41,360 nt of DNA from positions 1-41,360 of the forward strand of contig JACVCK010000002.1 in assembly GCA_016742055.1 (NCBI GenBank), written 5' to 3'. The notes beneath the pieces were generated by a model, which did no database searches, was not told the origin of the DNA, and saw only the letters and a program-made list of their open reading frames with translations. The stretch's first letter is position 1. Every line of letters starts with the position of its first letter. Positions 28,319 through 37,191 of the stretch are shown piece after piece. A program made the translations under genes and the position numbers. The stretch comes from Phycisphaerales bacterium. Lineage in GTDB: Bacteria; Planctomycetota; Phycisphaerae; Phycisphaerales; UBA1924.

Positions 28319-29818
28319 TCAGGCGGACTTGAGTTCGCGGACGAGCGACTGAAGGGCGTCGCGCCGCGCGCGGATGTCGCGGTAGTTGATCTGCTGCATC
28401 GCGATGCCGGAGGCGACTTTGTAGGCCTCCTCCGCCACGGCGGCCTCTCCGTGCGCGCGGGCCTTGGCCTCCATCGCCTGCATCAGCCAGTATCGGACGT
28501 CCAGGCCCAACTCGTCGTTGGAGACTTCGAGCGAATCCAAGGCCCGGCGCAGGGTGTCCACCGCCTCGTCCGACCAGCCCATCTTGAGGAAGGACTGGCC
28601 GAGGTAGTTGAGCGCGCGCCCGCGGGACTTCGGGTCGTTCTGCGCCTCCTGAAAGAGCGCGATGGCCTGCTCCGATTCGCCGAGTTGGAAGTGGCGCACG
28701 CCCAGTTCGTACTTGAACGTGAGGTCCGTCGGGTTGTTCTCGACGCGCAGCGCCAGTTCCTGCATCTCCAGCCGTATGAACGCCTCCTTGGCCGAATTGA
28801 ACTTCTCGAGGGCGGCGGCGTCGTCGGGGTTCTTCTCGGCGGCCTCGCGGAGCGCCGAGAGCCGGCGCCGGGCCACGCGCACGCGGATGTCCCCGGCGGT
28901 CTGGCGGAACCGGAACTCCTTGAACTCGTTCCAGGCCTTCATCAGCAGTTCGTACGCGGCCTTCTCGTCCTCGGGACGGCCGCGTTCCTGCAGCGTGCGG
29001 GCGTAGCGGGCGACGGCGTTGCGGTCGCTCGGGCGGGATTCGTAGTCGGCCTTCGCGGCGTTGACGACGCGGTCGGCGGCGTCCTCGGTCTTGGTGAGGC
29101 GGGATTCCTCTTCGAGCAGTCGCTGCTGCTTGGCGTCGCGGATGTTCGCGCGGAAGCCGCCTTCCTGCGTGTTCTCGTACCCGCCCCGCGACATGGTCAT
29201 CTGGGCGGCGAGGTTGCGGACCTCGGCCTGGAGGTTGGCGTCGGAGGGGTCCACCTGGAGCGCGAACTCGCCGGAGCGGACCGCGAGGTCGAACGCCTGG
29301 AGTTTCTTGAAGGCCTCCATCATCTTGAGGAAGGTCTCCTTCTTGGGTTTGTCGCGCATCGCCATCGGCAGGGCACGCTCGCCGATCCAGTAGCCCGGCT
29401 CCTGCAGGTCGGCCTTGGCCGCGGCCTCGAGCGCCTTGAGCGCGAGCGAGGCGTCGGCCGGCTTCACGCCCCAGAACAGAAGGGCCTCGAGGTAGCGCTC
29501 GACCGGCTCGCGCCCGCCAAAGTTCTTCGCCTGCTCCTTGCTCGGCTTGTCGCGCTTCTCAGCGGTGGCGTACGCCTGCGCGGACTGGAAGAACGACTCC
29601 AGACCCGACATGCTCTGCGGGTCCATGCGAAGGCCCTGCAGCCACAGAGTGGCGGCGTACTCGTAGTTGGACGCCTCGTGCACGGTGCGGGCGTGGTTGA
29701 AGAACCTCGCGGCCTTGGCGGGATCGCCCCCGCCCCCGGCTCCGTTCGGCGTGGATTCGCCGGACTGGTCTTCCGCGGCGCCGCCCTCTTCAGACTTCTT
29801 CCGGCCAAAGATCGCCAA
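28319..29818 (-). CDS. TPR-repeat protein
   Basis: 499 aa; FKYELGVRHFQLGESEQAIALFQEAQNDPKSRGRALNYLGQSFLKMGWSDEAVDTLRRAL; TTG start. Confidence 0.85.
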   Translation of the reverse strand: MAIFGRKKSEEGGAAEDQSGESTPNGAGGGGDPAKAARFFNHARTVHEASNYEYAATLWLQGLRMDPQSMSGLESFFQSAQAYATAEKRDKPSKEQAKNFGGREPVERYLEALLFWGVKPADASLALKALEAAAKADLQEPGYWIGERALPMAMRDKPKKETFLKMMEAFKKLQAFDLAVRSGEFALQVDPSDANLQAEVRNLAAQMTMSRGGYENTQEGGFRANIRDAKQQRLLEEESRLTKTEDAADRVVNAAKADYESRPSDRNAVARYARTLQERGRPEDEKAAYELLMKAWNEFKEFRFRQTAGDIRVRVARRRLSALREAAEKNPDDAAALEKFNSAKEAFIRLEMQELALRVENNPTDLTFKYELGVRHFQLGESEQAIALFQEAQNDPKSRGRALNYLGQSFLKMGWSDEAVDTLRRALDSLEVSNDELGLDVRYWLMQAMEAKARAHGEAAVAEEAYKVASGIAMQQINYRDIRARRDALQSLVRELKSA

Positions 29819-29874
29819 ACGCTGCTCCGTGGTGGTGACGAGGAACGATGAGGGGCCGCGACGGGCTTGGCCTG

Positions 29875-29906
29875 ATCCAGCCCATGCTACATCCGGCCCA
29901 TGCTAC
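29875..29906. repeat. Tandem 16-bp direct repeat in divergent intergenic region
   Basis: atccagcccatgctac (29875-29890) followed directly by atccggcccatgctac (29891-29906), 15/16 identical. Confidence 0.7.
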
Positions 29907-29971
29907 GGGCCGGTTCCGGAGACCGTCAAAGGCCCTGCGGGGCGGAATCCGGGCCCTACACTCTGGCCACC

Positions 29972-30532
29972 TTGAAGATTGACGCCCTCCGCATCGTGAA
30001 CTACCCCTCGCCCGTGCTGCTGCAGCGCGCGGCGGAGGTCGGCGCCGTCACCGACCAGATCAGGGCCGTCGCGGCGCGGATGGTGGAGTTGATGAGGGAA
30101 GCGGACGGGATCGGGCTCGCGGCGCCGCAGGTCGGCCTGTCGGTGCGCCTGTTCGTCGTGGACGTCCCCCCCACCGACGACGGGGAGCGGTCGCTGGGGA
30201 GCGACCCCGCGACGGCGACGCGCGGGCCGATGGTGTTCATTAACCCGACGCTGCACGCGCCCGAGGGGGCGCCGGAGCCGATGGAGGAGGGCTGCCTGTC
30301 GCTGCCGGACATCCGGGGCGACGTGCTGCGCCCGCCGGTGGTGACGGTGCGGGCGCTCAACGAGCGGGGCGAGCCGTTCGAGATGCGCTGCGGCGGGCTG
30401 CTGTCGCGCTGCGTGCAGCACGAGTTTGACCATTTGGAGGGCGTCCTGATCATCTTCCGGATGACGCAGATGTCGCGCCTGAAGTCGCGCTCTGCGGTGC
30501 GGGACCTCGAGAAGGCGGCGGGCGCGCGATGA
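29972..30532 (+). CDS. def: Peptide deformylase
   Basis: DGIGLAAPQVGLSVRLFVVD, EEGCLSLPDI, CVQHEFDHLEGVLI; TTG start at 29972 preferred. Confidence 0.95.
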   Translation: MKIDALRIVNYPSPVLLQRAAEVGAVTDQIRAVAARMVELMREADGIGLAAPQVGLSVRLFVVDVPPTDDGERSLGSDPATATRGPMVFINPTLHAPEGAPEPMEEGCLSLPDIRGDVLRPPVVTVRALNERGEPFEMRCGGLLSRCVQHEFDHLEGVLIIFRMTQMSRLKSRSAVRDLEKAAGAR

Positions 30533-31548
30533 ACGTCGTGTTCCTGGGTTCGGGCGCGTTCGGGCTGCCGACGCTGCGGGCGCTGGCGCAGGCGCACAGC
30601 GTGGTGGGGATTGTCACGCAGCCGGACAAGCCCGCGGGGCGCGCGATGGAGCCGACGGCCACGCCCGTCGGCGCTTGGGCGGCGGAGCATCTGCCGCAGG
30701 TCCCGCTCCTGAAGCCCGAGCGGATCAACGCGCCGGAGGCCGTCGCGCAGGTCCGCGGATTTCCGGCGTCGGCGTGGGTGGTGATCGCCTACGGGCAGAA
30801 ACTGGGCGCCGAACTGCTCCAAGACGCATTCGCCGTGAACCTGCACGCCTCGCTCCTGCCCCGCTGGCGGGGCGCGGCGCCGATTCATCACGCCGTGCTG
30901 GCGGGCGACGTGGAGACGGGCAACTCGGTGATCGCGCTGGCCGAGAAGATGGACGCGGGGCGCGTGTTCGCGCAGTCGCGCCGGCCGATCGGCGCGGCGC
31001 AGACGACCGGTGAACTGCACGACCTGCTGGCGGAGGACGGGGCGCCGCTCGTGCTGGGGGTCCTGGAGGAGCGCGAACAGGGCCGCGAATCGGGCCGCGA
31101 GCAGGACGGCGCGCTGGCCACGGCGGCGCCCAAACTCTCGCGGGCGGACGCGTGGGTGGACTTTGCCCGCTCGGCGGACCAGGTGCGCCGGCGGGTGAAC
31201 GGCCTGTCCCCCTGGCCGGGGGTCTCGGTGAAACTGGGGGAAACGACGCTGAAACTCCTGCGAGCGGAACTCGACGGCGCGCCCGCCGAACAAGCGGCGG
31301 GTGCGGCCGGCGGTTCGTCCGGGGATGCGAATCCCCACCGCCGGCCCTTTTCATCGGGAGCGCTCATGGACGCGGATCGGGGCGTGGTCGCGTGCGGCGA
31401 CGGCGCGGCGGTGCGATTGCTGGAGGTGCAGCCCTCGGGCAAGCGCGCGATGTCGTGGGCCGAGTTCGCGCGCGGGCGCAGGATGGAGCCCGGCGGTACG
31501 CTGGTCCCCGACGTCGCCCCGCCCTCGGCTCCCCCTGCACTCCCGTGA
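30529..31548 (+). CDS. fmt: Methionyl-tRNA formyltransferase
   Basis: VFLGSGAFGLPTLRAL, TQPDKPAGRAM, NLHASLLPRWRGAAPIHHAVLAGD; 4-nt overlap with def. Confidence 0.96.
   Translation: MNVVFLGSGAFGLPTLRALAQAHSVVGIVTQPDKPAGRAMEPTATPVGAWAAEHLPQVPLLKPERINAPEAVAQVRGFPASAWVVIAYGQKLGAELLQDAFAVNLHASLLPRWRGAAPIHHAVLAGDVETGNSVIALAEKMDAGRVFAQSRRPIGAAQTTGELHDLLAEDGAPLVLGVLEEREQGRESGREQDGALATAAPKLSRADAWVDFARSADQVRRRVNGLSPWPGVSVKLGETTLKLLRAELDGAPAEQAAGAAGGSSGDANPHRRPFSSGALMDADRGVVACGDGAAVRLLEVQPSGKRAMSWAEFARGRRMEPGGTLVPDVAPPSAPPALP
31305..31352 (+). other. Nested terminator-like hairpin inside fmt coding sequence
   Basis: ggccggcggt (31305-31314) pairs with accgccggcc (31337-31346); inside it ggggat-gcga-atcccc; followed by cttttc. 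Confidence 0.6.
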
Positions 31549-32168
31549 AGCAATGGACGCTCTGGGATCTGCTCACCGGCCAACGCGCCAAGTCGCGCCG
31601 CAAGCCGCCCCGCGCGAAGCCACCGGCGCCCAAACCGCACCGGCGCAAGCCGGGCCGCGTCACCGCGCTCGTTGAACCCGTCCCCGCCGCGCCATCCACC
31701 CGCAAGGGCGGCATGCAGGACCGCTACGACGCGATGACGCGCGAACTCCTCGCCACCTACGGCGTGCGCGTCCGCAAGTGGCGCTCGTCCATGTCCGGAG
31801 TCGCGTGGGAGGTCTACTACCAGGACGGCAAGACCGTCCGGCTGATCGAAGCCCCGCGCCCCAAAGGCCCCATGTCCGCCGCCGTCTTCCTCCACGAGAT
31901 CGGCCACCACGCCATCGGCTTCCACCGCTACAAGCCCCGCTGCCTCGAAGAGCACAAGGCCTGGGAATGGGCGCTGGAGGAAATGCGCCGCCGCAACCTG
32001 AACATCACGCCCGCTGTCGAGAAACGCGTGCAGGCGTCGATGCGCTACGCGATCGGCAAGGCGACACGGCGCGGGATCAAGGCGCTGCCGGCGGAGATGG
32101 CGCCGTATGTTGATCAGCCGACGGGAGTACGGACGAAAGACAGGAGCGTGCGCAATGGCGGACTTTGA
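31545..32168 (+). CDS. HExxH-motif putative zinc metallopeptidase-like protein
   Basis: GTG start overlapping the fmt stop; AAVFLHEIGHHAIGFHRYKPRCLEEHKAWEWALEEM (HExxH followed by EEHKAWEWA). Confidence 0.65.
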   Translation: MKQWTLWDLLTGQRAKSRRKPPRAKPPAPKPHRRKPGRVTALVEPVPAAPSTRKGGMQDRYDAMTRELLATYGVRVRKWRSSMSGVAWEVYYQDGKTVRLIEAPRPKGPMSAAVFLHEIGHHAIGFHRYKPRCLEEHKAWEWALEEMRRRNLNITPAVEKRVQASMRYAIGKATRRGIKALPAEMAPYVDQPTGVRTKDRSVRNGGL

Positions 32169-32823
32169 AAGCTGGATACTCGATTTTCCATCGCGAGTAG
32201 GCGACGTTTACGACAAATCGAGAGGGATCGCCGCGAAAGACTTGGATCGCCGTGTCACTCGCCTCATTATGGCGTTGTACCCTACAGTGCTGATCGCCTG
32301 CGAAAGACTTGATCTATTTGCAAAAGTCGACAAGCCGACACACAAGCGCCACAAATCCGGCGATGCGGTCGAGTTCTCCGATCTACGCGAAAAGTTTCTG
32401 AGCCTGAAACAAACGCGCCTCGCGGAATGGCTTGAAGTGCCAGAGACTTGTGATCAGATCAAATGGTTGTCGGAGCAGCCAGCCTCCGATCATGTCCGGC
32501 CTTGGGAATCTTGGGAGCATAAGGCGACCTGCGGCGGCAGCTGTTTCGTTCCCGAATTCGTCGAGACGGTTCGCCATGCACTTGCCCACGGCAACTTGTG
32601 GACAGTTCCAGATGACAATCAACAGATCAGAGGGCTCTTGGCTGGCAATTTCACGGTATGCAGCAAGCCCGAGGAGCAAAAATGCTCGCTGGTCTTCATG
32701 ACGCTTGACCGTTGGGAACAAGTGTTTTGCAAGTGGCGCCAGTTCCTATCGCACTACAAGACCGAAGTAACTAAGGACCAGAGACTTCGACCGGCATTCG
32801 GTATCGATGGCGAAGCTGCATGA
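32155..32823 (+). CDS. HEPN-like hypothetical protein in a low-GC island
   Basis: 222 aa from ATG at 32155; FVETVRHALAHGNLWTV contains an Rx4H motif; local GC ~47% (28/60 at 32161-32220) against a GC-rich background. Confidence 0.6.
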   Translation: MADFESWILDFPSRVGDVYDKSRGIAAKDLDRRVTRLIMALYPTVLIACERLDLFAKVDKPTHKRHKSGDAVEFSDLREKFLSLKQTRLAEWLEVPETCDQIKWLSEQPASDHVRPWESWEHKATCGGSCFVPEFVETVRHALAHGNLWTVPDDNQQIRGLLAGNFTVCSKPEEQKCSLVFMTLDRWEQVFCKWRQFLSHYKTEVTKDQRLRPAFGIDGEAA

Positions 32824-32882
32824 TCGAGGCAGAAAATGAACGCTTCGCCCGCAATCCGGTCAAGTAGGCGAACCCCCCGAAA

Positions 32883-34748
32883 TTACGCCTCCGCCAGCGC
32901 CCGCGTCTGCCGCTCCGCCTTGCGCCGGTCCGCCTCGTTCAGCATCCGCTTCCGCAGCCGCACGCTCTTGGGCGTGATCTCCACCAACTCATCGTCCTCG
33001 ATGTACTCCAGCGCCGCCTCGAGCGACATCTTCCGCGCGCCCTTGAGCGTCACGGTCGCCTCCTTGCTCGCCACGCGCATGTTCGTGAGTTGCTTGAGCC
33101 GCACCGCGTTGACCGTCAGGTCGTTGTCGCGGTTGTGTTCGCCGACGATCTGGCCCGTGTAGACCTTCTCGCCGGGCTCCACGAACATGAAGCCGCGATC
33201 GGCCAGCCCTTCCACGGCGTGCGCCGTGACCTGGCCGCTCTCATTCGCGATCAACACGCCCGCCTGGCGGTGAGGCGTCTCGCCGCTCGCCGGCGCGTAG
33301 CGCTCGAACGTGTGGTGCATGACCGCCTCGCCCTGCGTCGCGGTCATCAGTCGCGAGCGCAGGCCGATCAGCCCGCGCGCCGGCGCCTCGAAGACCAGAT
33401 GGCTCGACGACGACCCGCGGTTCTCCATGTGCTTGAGTTCGCCCTTGCGCTGGCCGACCAACTCCATGACCGAGCCCACCACCGCCGTCGGGCAATCGAC
33501 GACGAGCCGCTCAATCGGCTCGCAGAGCACGCCGTCGATCTCTTTCTTGATGACCACCGGCTTGCCGACGCTCAGTTCGTAGCCCTCGCGGCGCATCGTC
33601 TCGAGCAGGATGCCCAGGTGCAGCAGTCCTCGCCCGGACACCGCGAACTCTTCGCCCGTGCGCCCCGGCTCGACCTTCAGCGCGACGTTGTGCTCAAGTT
33701 CGCGCATCAGCCGATCGCGGATCTGCCGGCTCGTGACGTACTCGCCCTCGAGGCCCGCGAACGGCGAGTCGTTGATGCGGAACGTCATGCGGATTGTCGG
33801 CTCATCGACGCGCACCACGGGCAACTGCTCCGGGCGCTCCAAGTCCGCGATCGTCTCGCCGATCTCGACGTTCTCGATGCCCACGACGGCGCAGAGGTCG
33901 CCCGCCTCGACCTTGTCCGTCTCGACGCGCCCAAGGCCCGCGAACCGCAGCAGTTTCACGACTTTCACGTTCCGCTGCTCGCCGTCGTGATTCAGCACGG
34001 CCACCGTCTGGCCCGAGCGGATCACGCCGCGGAACACGCGCCCGATCGCGATCCGTCCGACGTACTCGCTGTAGTCCAGCGTGTTCACCAGCATCTGCAG
34101 CGGCTGGTCCGGGTCGCCGTCCGCCGGCGGCACCGCCTCGACGATCGCCTCGAACACCGCCCGCATATCCGTGGAAGGTTCCTTCAGGTCGCGCGTCGCC
34201 CAGCCGTTGCGCCCGGACGCGTACACCACCGGAAAGTCCAGCGCCAGATCATCGGCGCCCAACTCCACCAGCAGGTCGAACACCTCGTTGACCACCGCGT
34301 CCGGACGCGCCCCGTCGCGGTCGCACTTGTTCACCACCACCACCGGCTTGAGGTTCGCCTCCAGCGCTTTCCGCAGCACAAACTTCGTCTGCGGCATCGG
34401 CCCGTCAAACGCGTCCACCAACAGCAGACACCCGTCCGCCATCCGCAGCACCCGCTCGACCTCGCCGCCGAAGTCGGCGTGGCCCGGCGTGTCGATGATG
34501 TTGATCCGGAAGTGCGTCCCGTCCGGGCGGGTGTAGGTCACGGCGCAGTTCTTGGACAGGATCGTGATCCCGCGCTCCCGCTCCAGCGGGTTCGAGTCCA
34601 TGATCAGCCCGTGCTGACCACCGGCGAGTTTGTCCAGTTCCCCGACACGGAACATCCCCGACTGCTTCAGCAGTTGATCGACGAGCGTGGTCTTGCCGTG
34701 GTCGACGTGCGCAATGATGGCGACGTTGCGAAGCGAAAGGTCGGACAT
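32883..34748 (-). CDS. typA: Translational GTPase TypA/BipA
   Basis: IIAHVDHGKTTLVDQLLKQSG, DSNPLERERGITI, IDTPGHADFGGEVERVL, NKCDRDGARP, C-terminal ALEYIEDDELVEITPKSVRLRKR. Confidence 0.97.
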   Translation of the reverse strand: MSDLSLRNVAIIAHVDHGKTTLVDQLLKQSGMFRVGELDKLAGGQHGLIMDSNPLERERGITILSKNCAVTYTRPDGTHFRINIIDTPGHADFGGEVERVLRMADGCLLLVDAFDGPMPQTKFVLRKALEANLKPVVVVNKCDRDGARPDAVVNEVFDLLVELGADDLALDFPVVYASGRNGWATRDLKEPSTDMRAVFEAIVEAVPPADGDPDQPLQMLVNTLDYSEYVGRIAIGRVFRGVIRSGQTVAVLNHDGEQRNVKVVKLLRFAGLGRVETDKVEAGDLCAVVGIENVEIGETIADLERPEQLPVVRVDEPTIRMTFRINDSPFAGLEGEYVTSRQIRDRLMRELEHNVALKVEPGRTGEEFAVSGRGLLHLGILLETMRREGYELSVGKPVVIKKEIDGVLCEPIERLVVDCPTAVVGSVMELVGQRKGELKHMENRGSSSSHLVFEAPARGLIGLRSRLMTATQGEAVMHHTFERYAPASGETPHRQAGVLIANESGQVTAHAVEGLADRGFMFVEPGEKVYTGQIVGEHNRDNDLTVNAVRLKQLTNMRVASKEATVTLKGARKMSLEAALEYIEDDELVEITPKSVRLRKRMLNEADRRKAERQTRALAEA

Positions 34749-34820
34749 GGATGGCTCATGACGGCCGCCGTGCGGCCGAGGAAGGGTTGACCCCGGAGCG
34801 GGACGCGGAAGCCGGGGGCG

Positions 34821-34826
34821 AGTATA
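34821..34826 (-). promoter_or_regulatory. Candidate -10 box upstream of typA
   Basis: Minus-strand gggcTATACTcgcc, 72 nt upstream of the start; similar context to the tRNA promoters. Confidence 0.45.
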
Positions 34827-34857
34827 GCCCGGCCATCCGCCGAACTCCCGCGGGTGG

Positions 34858-36411
34858 TCAATCCTTCACGCCTCGCTCGCGTTCGCCGGGCCCCGGCGCG
34901 CCGTGGGGGTCGTCAATCGACGCCTCCATCCAGCCCCGCAGGCGGGGGCGCTTGTCCAGGCCCGGGACCACCTCGATCGACCAGCGCACCTCGCGGACGA
35001 GCGACGCCGCGAGCAGCGGGCCGCCGGCGTCGATGCCCGCCCGCTTCAGCGCGCCGAGCGCCTCCGCCGGGCGCGCTCCGCCAACGCCGACCCAGGCGCG
35101 ACGGGCGCCGGGCGGCGCGATGTCCGGAGCGCCCAGGGAGCGCTCAGCGAGGTCGAACGCCTCGGCGCCCAGGGCCATGATCCACCAGCCCTTCGCGGGT
35201 GCGCCCTCTCCGGTCTTGGCAAAGCGCCAGCGGGCGACGGGCCCCTCCTCCCAAAGACCGCTGTCCCGGATCACCGCGGAGGCGTTCAGGTCCACCGTCC
35301 GCGTGGCGCGCGGCTCCACGCCCGCGAAATCCAGCCCATCCAGGCCGACGGTGGACAGCAGTTCGCTCATGAGCCCGTCGGCGCGGGCGGGGGCGTCGTG
35401 CAGATCCTGGATCTCCAGCGCCGCGGCGACGCCGGGAAGGCCCTCCGCCGACGGCGCGACCCAGAGCCCGAGGTAGTCGCCGAGCGTGTCGGCGGCCCGT
35501 TCTCGAAGACGCAGGACGGGCAGGCCGGACACGACGGTCGACAGGCCTGACGCGCCGAACGCGGCGGGCAATGAGCGCTCGATGGTCCAGAAGAGGGCGT
35601 TCCTTCCGGCCGCCTGCGCCGCGGAGGCGTCCCAGGGTTCGATCGCGCCGATTTCTTGGTCGGTGTCCCGCGGCGCCGCGACGAGGTTGGTGACCAGCCG
35701 CATGCCCTCTCGCCGCGCCACCGCGCCGGCCCACGCGCCGCCTCCTTCGGGAGATCGAGCGAAGACGAGGATGTCCCCGCCGCCGAGCGCCGCGATTTCG
35801 GCGAACTCCGGCGCGTTCAGCAGCGCCTGCGCCGGCCCTTTGGCCAGGAGGGGCACGAGTTCATCGAAGAGGGCGTTGCGGGCGGCGGGCGCGAGGATGA
35901 GCGTGGCGTGGCGTGCGCGCCGCTCGGCGCTGAGTTCGTAGGCGCCCCGTTCGACCGAAAGGACGGTGTGCCCGGCGACGATCGCGCGCGGCGCGACGTC
36001 CAGACGTTCGCGCAGACGCTTCTCGGTGTCGAGCGAGACCTCGCTGACCAGGGCCCAGGCCGGCGCGTCGCCCGCGGTTCCCCGCACGATGAGCGCGACG
36101 CGCGAGCCGAGCAGGCGGTCGAACGCCTCCTCGCGCGACCAGCCCAGCCGTGCGGCCAGCGCGCTCCAGGCTCGGGCGGTGTCGCCCTCGCCCAGCGCGC
36201 GCTCGATCATCGCCGTTGCAGCGGGGCCCATTTCGCCGCGACGGATCGCCGCGGCGTCCTGCACGGCGATGAGGGCGTCGACGTCGGCGGGGGCCAGCCG
36301 CGCGGCCTCGAAGACGCGGGCGCGCCCGTCGCCGCCGGCCAGCACCGCGGCGGCCGAAAGACACCACAGCAGAACGTGCCGCAGCCGACGGATCATGGTG
36401 GTCATCGTCAC
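34858..36411 (-). CDS. Exported hypothetical protein (DUF3352-like)
   Basis: 517 aa; N-terminal signal-like MIRRLRHVLLWCLSAAAVLAGG; LAPADVDALIAVQDAAAI and paired repeats; directly follows the anti-sigma-like gene. Confidence 0.6.
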   Translation of the reverse strand: MTMTTMIRRLRHVLLWCLSAAAVLAGGDGRARVFEAARLAPADVDALIAVQDAAAIRRGEMGPAATAMIERALGEGDTARAWSALAARLGWSREEAFDRLLGSRVALIVRGTAGDAPAWALVSEVSLDTEKRLRERLDVAPRAIVAGHTVLSVERGAYELSAERRARHATLILAPAARNALFDELVPLLAKGPAQALLNAPEFAEIAALGGGDILVFARSPEGGGAWAGAVARREGMRLVTNLVAAPRDTDQEIGAIEPWDASAAQAAGRNALFWTIERSLPAAFGASGLSTVVSGLPVLRLRERAADTLGDYLGLWVAPSAEGLPGVAAALEIQDLHDAPARADGLMSELLSTVGLDGLDFAGVEPRATRTVDLNASAVIRDSGLWEEGPVARWRFAKTGEGAPAKGWWIMALGAEAFDLAERSLGAPDIAPPGARRAWVGVGGARPAEALGALKRAGIDAGGPLLAASLVREVRWSIEVVPGLDKRPRLRGWMEASIDDPHGAPGPGERERGVKD

Positions 36412-37191
36412 TCAGCCGCCCGGGATCAGGATCACGCGGACCGTCTCGGGTCCGGTGGTCGTTGTCACGGTGGCGCGGATCCAGGCGGCGCCCGAGGCGT
36501 GGACAGGCGGGCGGGCGCTGGTCCATGAGACGGGCGTGGCCTCGGCGCGATGGAACCGCGAGCGCCATGGGGTCTCGGCGGGCAGTTCCGTCGGGGCGAC
36601 AAACTGCGCGACCGCGACGTCGCCGGCGCAGCGAGCGGGATCGGACGGAGCCTCGCAACGCGGGCCGGTGGAGGCGAAGGTCGCGACGGCCCCGCGGATC
36701 GGCTCGAGGGCGGACGCCATGCCCCGGAAGGACTGCGTCGCCTCGAGGCGGCTGACTTCCATGACGTGGGTGAGGGGCGCCGGGCGCTCGGCGAGCATCA
36801 CGGCGTCCGGGTTGGCGCGCCGGACGACGAAGGCGCCCCCCAAGATGAGCAGCAGCGAAGCGGCGGCGGCGAAGCGGCCGAAAGCGACGAACCGCCGCGC
36901 CCGGGCGGGCATCCAGCGCCGGCGGCGGTCGATCTCCGCGAGGACCGAGCCGGTGAAGTCCGGCGCCGGCAGTTCGCAGGAAGTCTCGACGGGCCGGCGC
37001 ATCGACTCGACCACGAACATCGTGCGGGCGAAGCGCTCCGCGGCGACGGGGTCGTTCCGCAGGCCGTCAAAGAGCGAGCGTTTGCCGGAATCGTCGAGGT
37101 CGCCGTCGAAGAAGGCGTCGATCAGTTCGTCCGGCACACGCTCCGAACGCCCGCCCGCGGAACTCAGCGGATCGAGATGGTCGGCGCTCAT
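36412..37191 (-). CDS. Putative anti-sigma factor, single TM
   Basis: VPDELIDAFFDGDLDDSGKRSLFDGLRNDPVAAERFAR cytoplasmic part, TM FAAAASLLLILGGAFVV; 4-nt overlap with the upstream ECF sigma gene. Confidence 0.75.
   Translation of the reverse strand: MSADHLDPLSSAGGRSERVPDELIDAFFDGDLDDSGKRSLFDGLRNDPVAAERFARTMFVVESMRRPVETSCELPAPDFTGSVLAEIDRRRRWMPARARRFVAFGRFAAAASLLLILGGAFVVRRANPDAVMLAERPAPLTHVMEVSRLEATQSFRGMASALEPIRGAVATFASTGPRCEAPSDPARCAGDVAVAQFVAPTELPAETPWRSRFHRAEATPVSWTSARPPVHASGAAWIRATVTTTTGPETVRVILIPGG

Noticed and set aside
26424-28352. 642-aa plus-strand ORF spanning moxR and kdsB
   Set aside because: Out of frame with MoxR and antisense to KdsB; compositionally R/A/G-rich.
33090-34790. 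566-aa plus-strand ORF opposite typA
   Set aside because: R/H/V-rich shadow ORF; typA is unambiguous on the minus strand.
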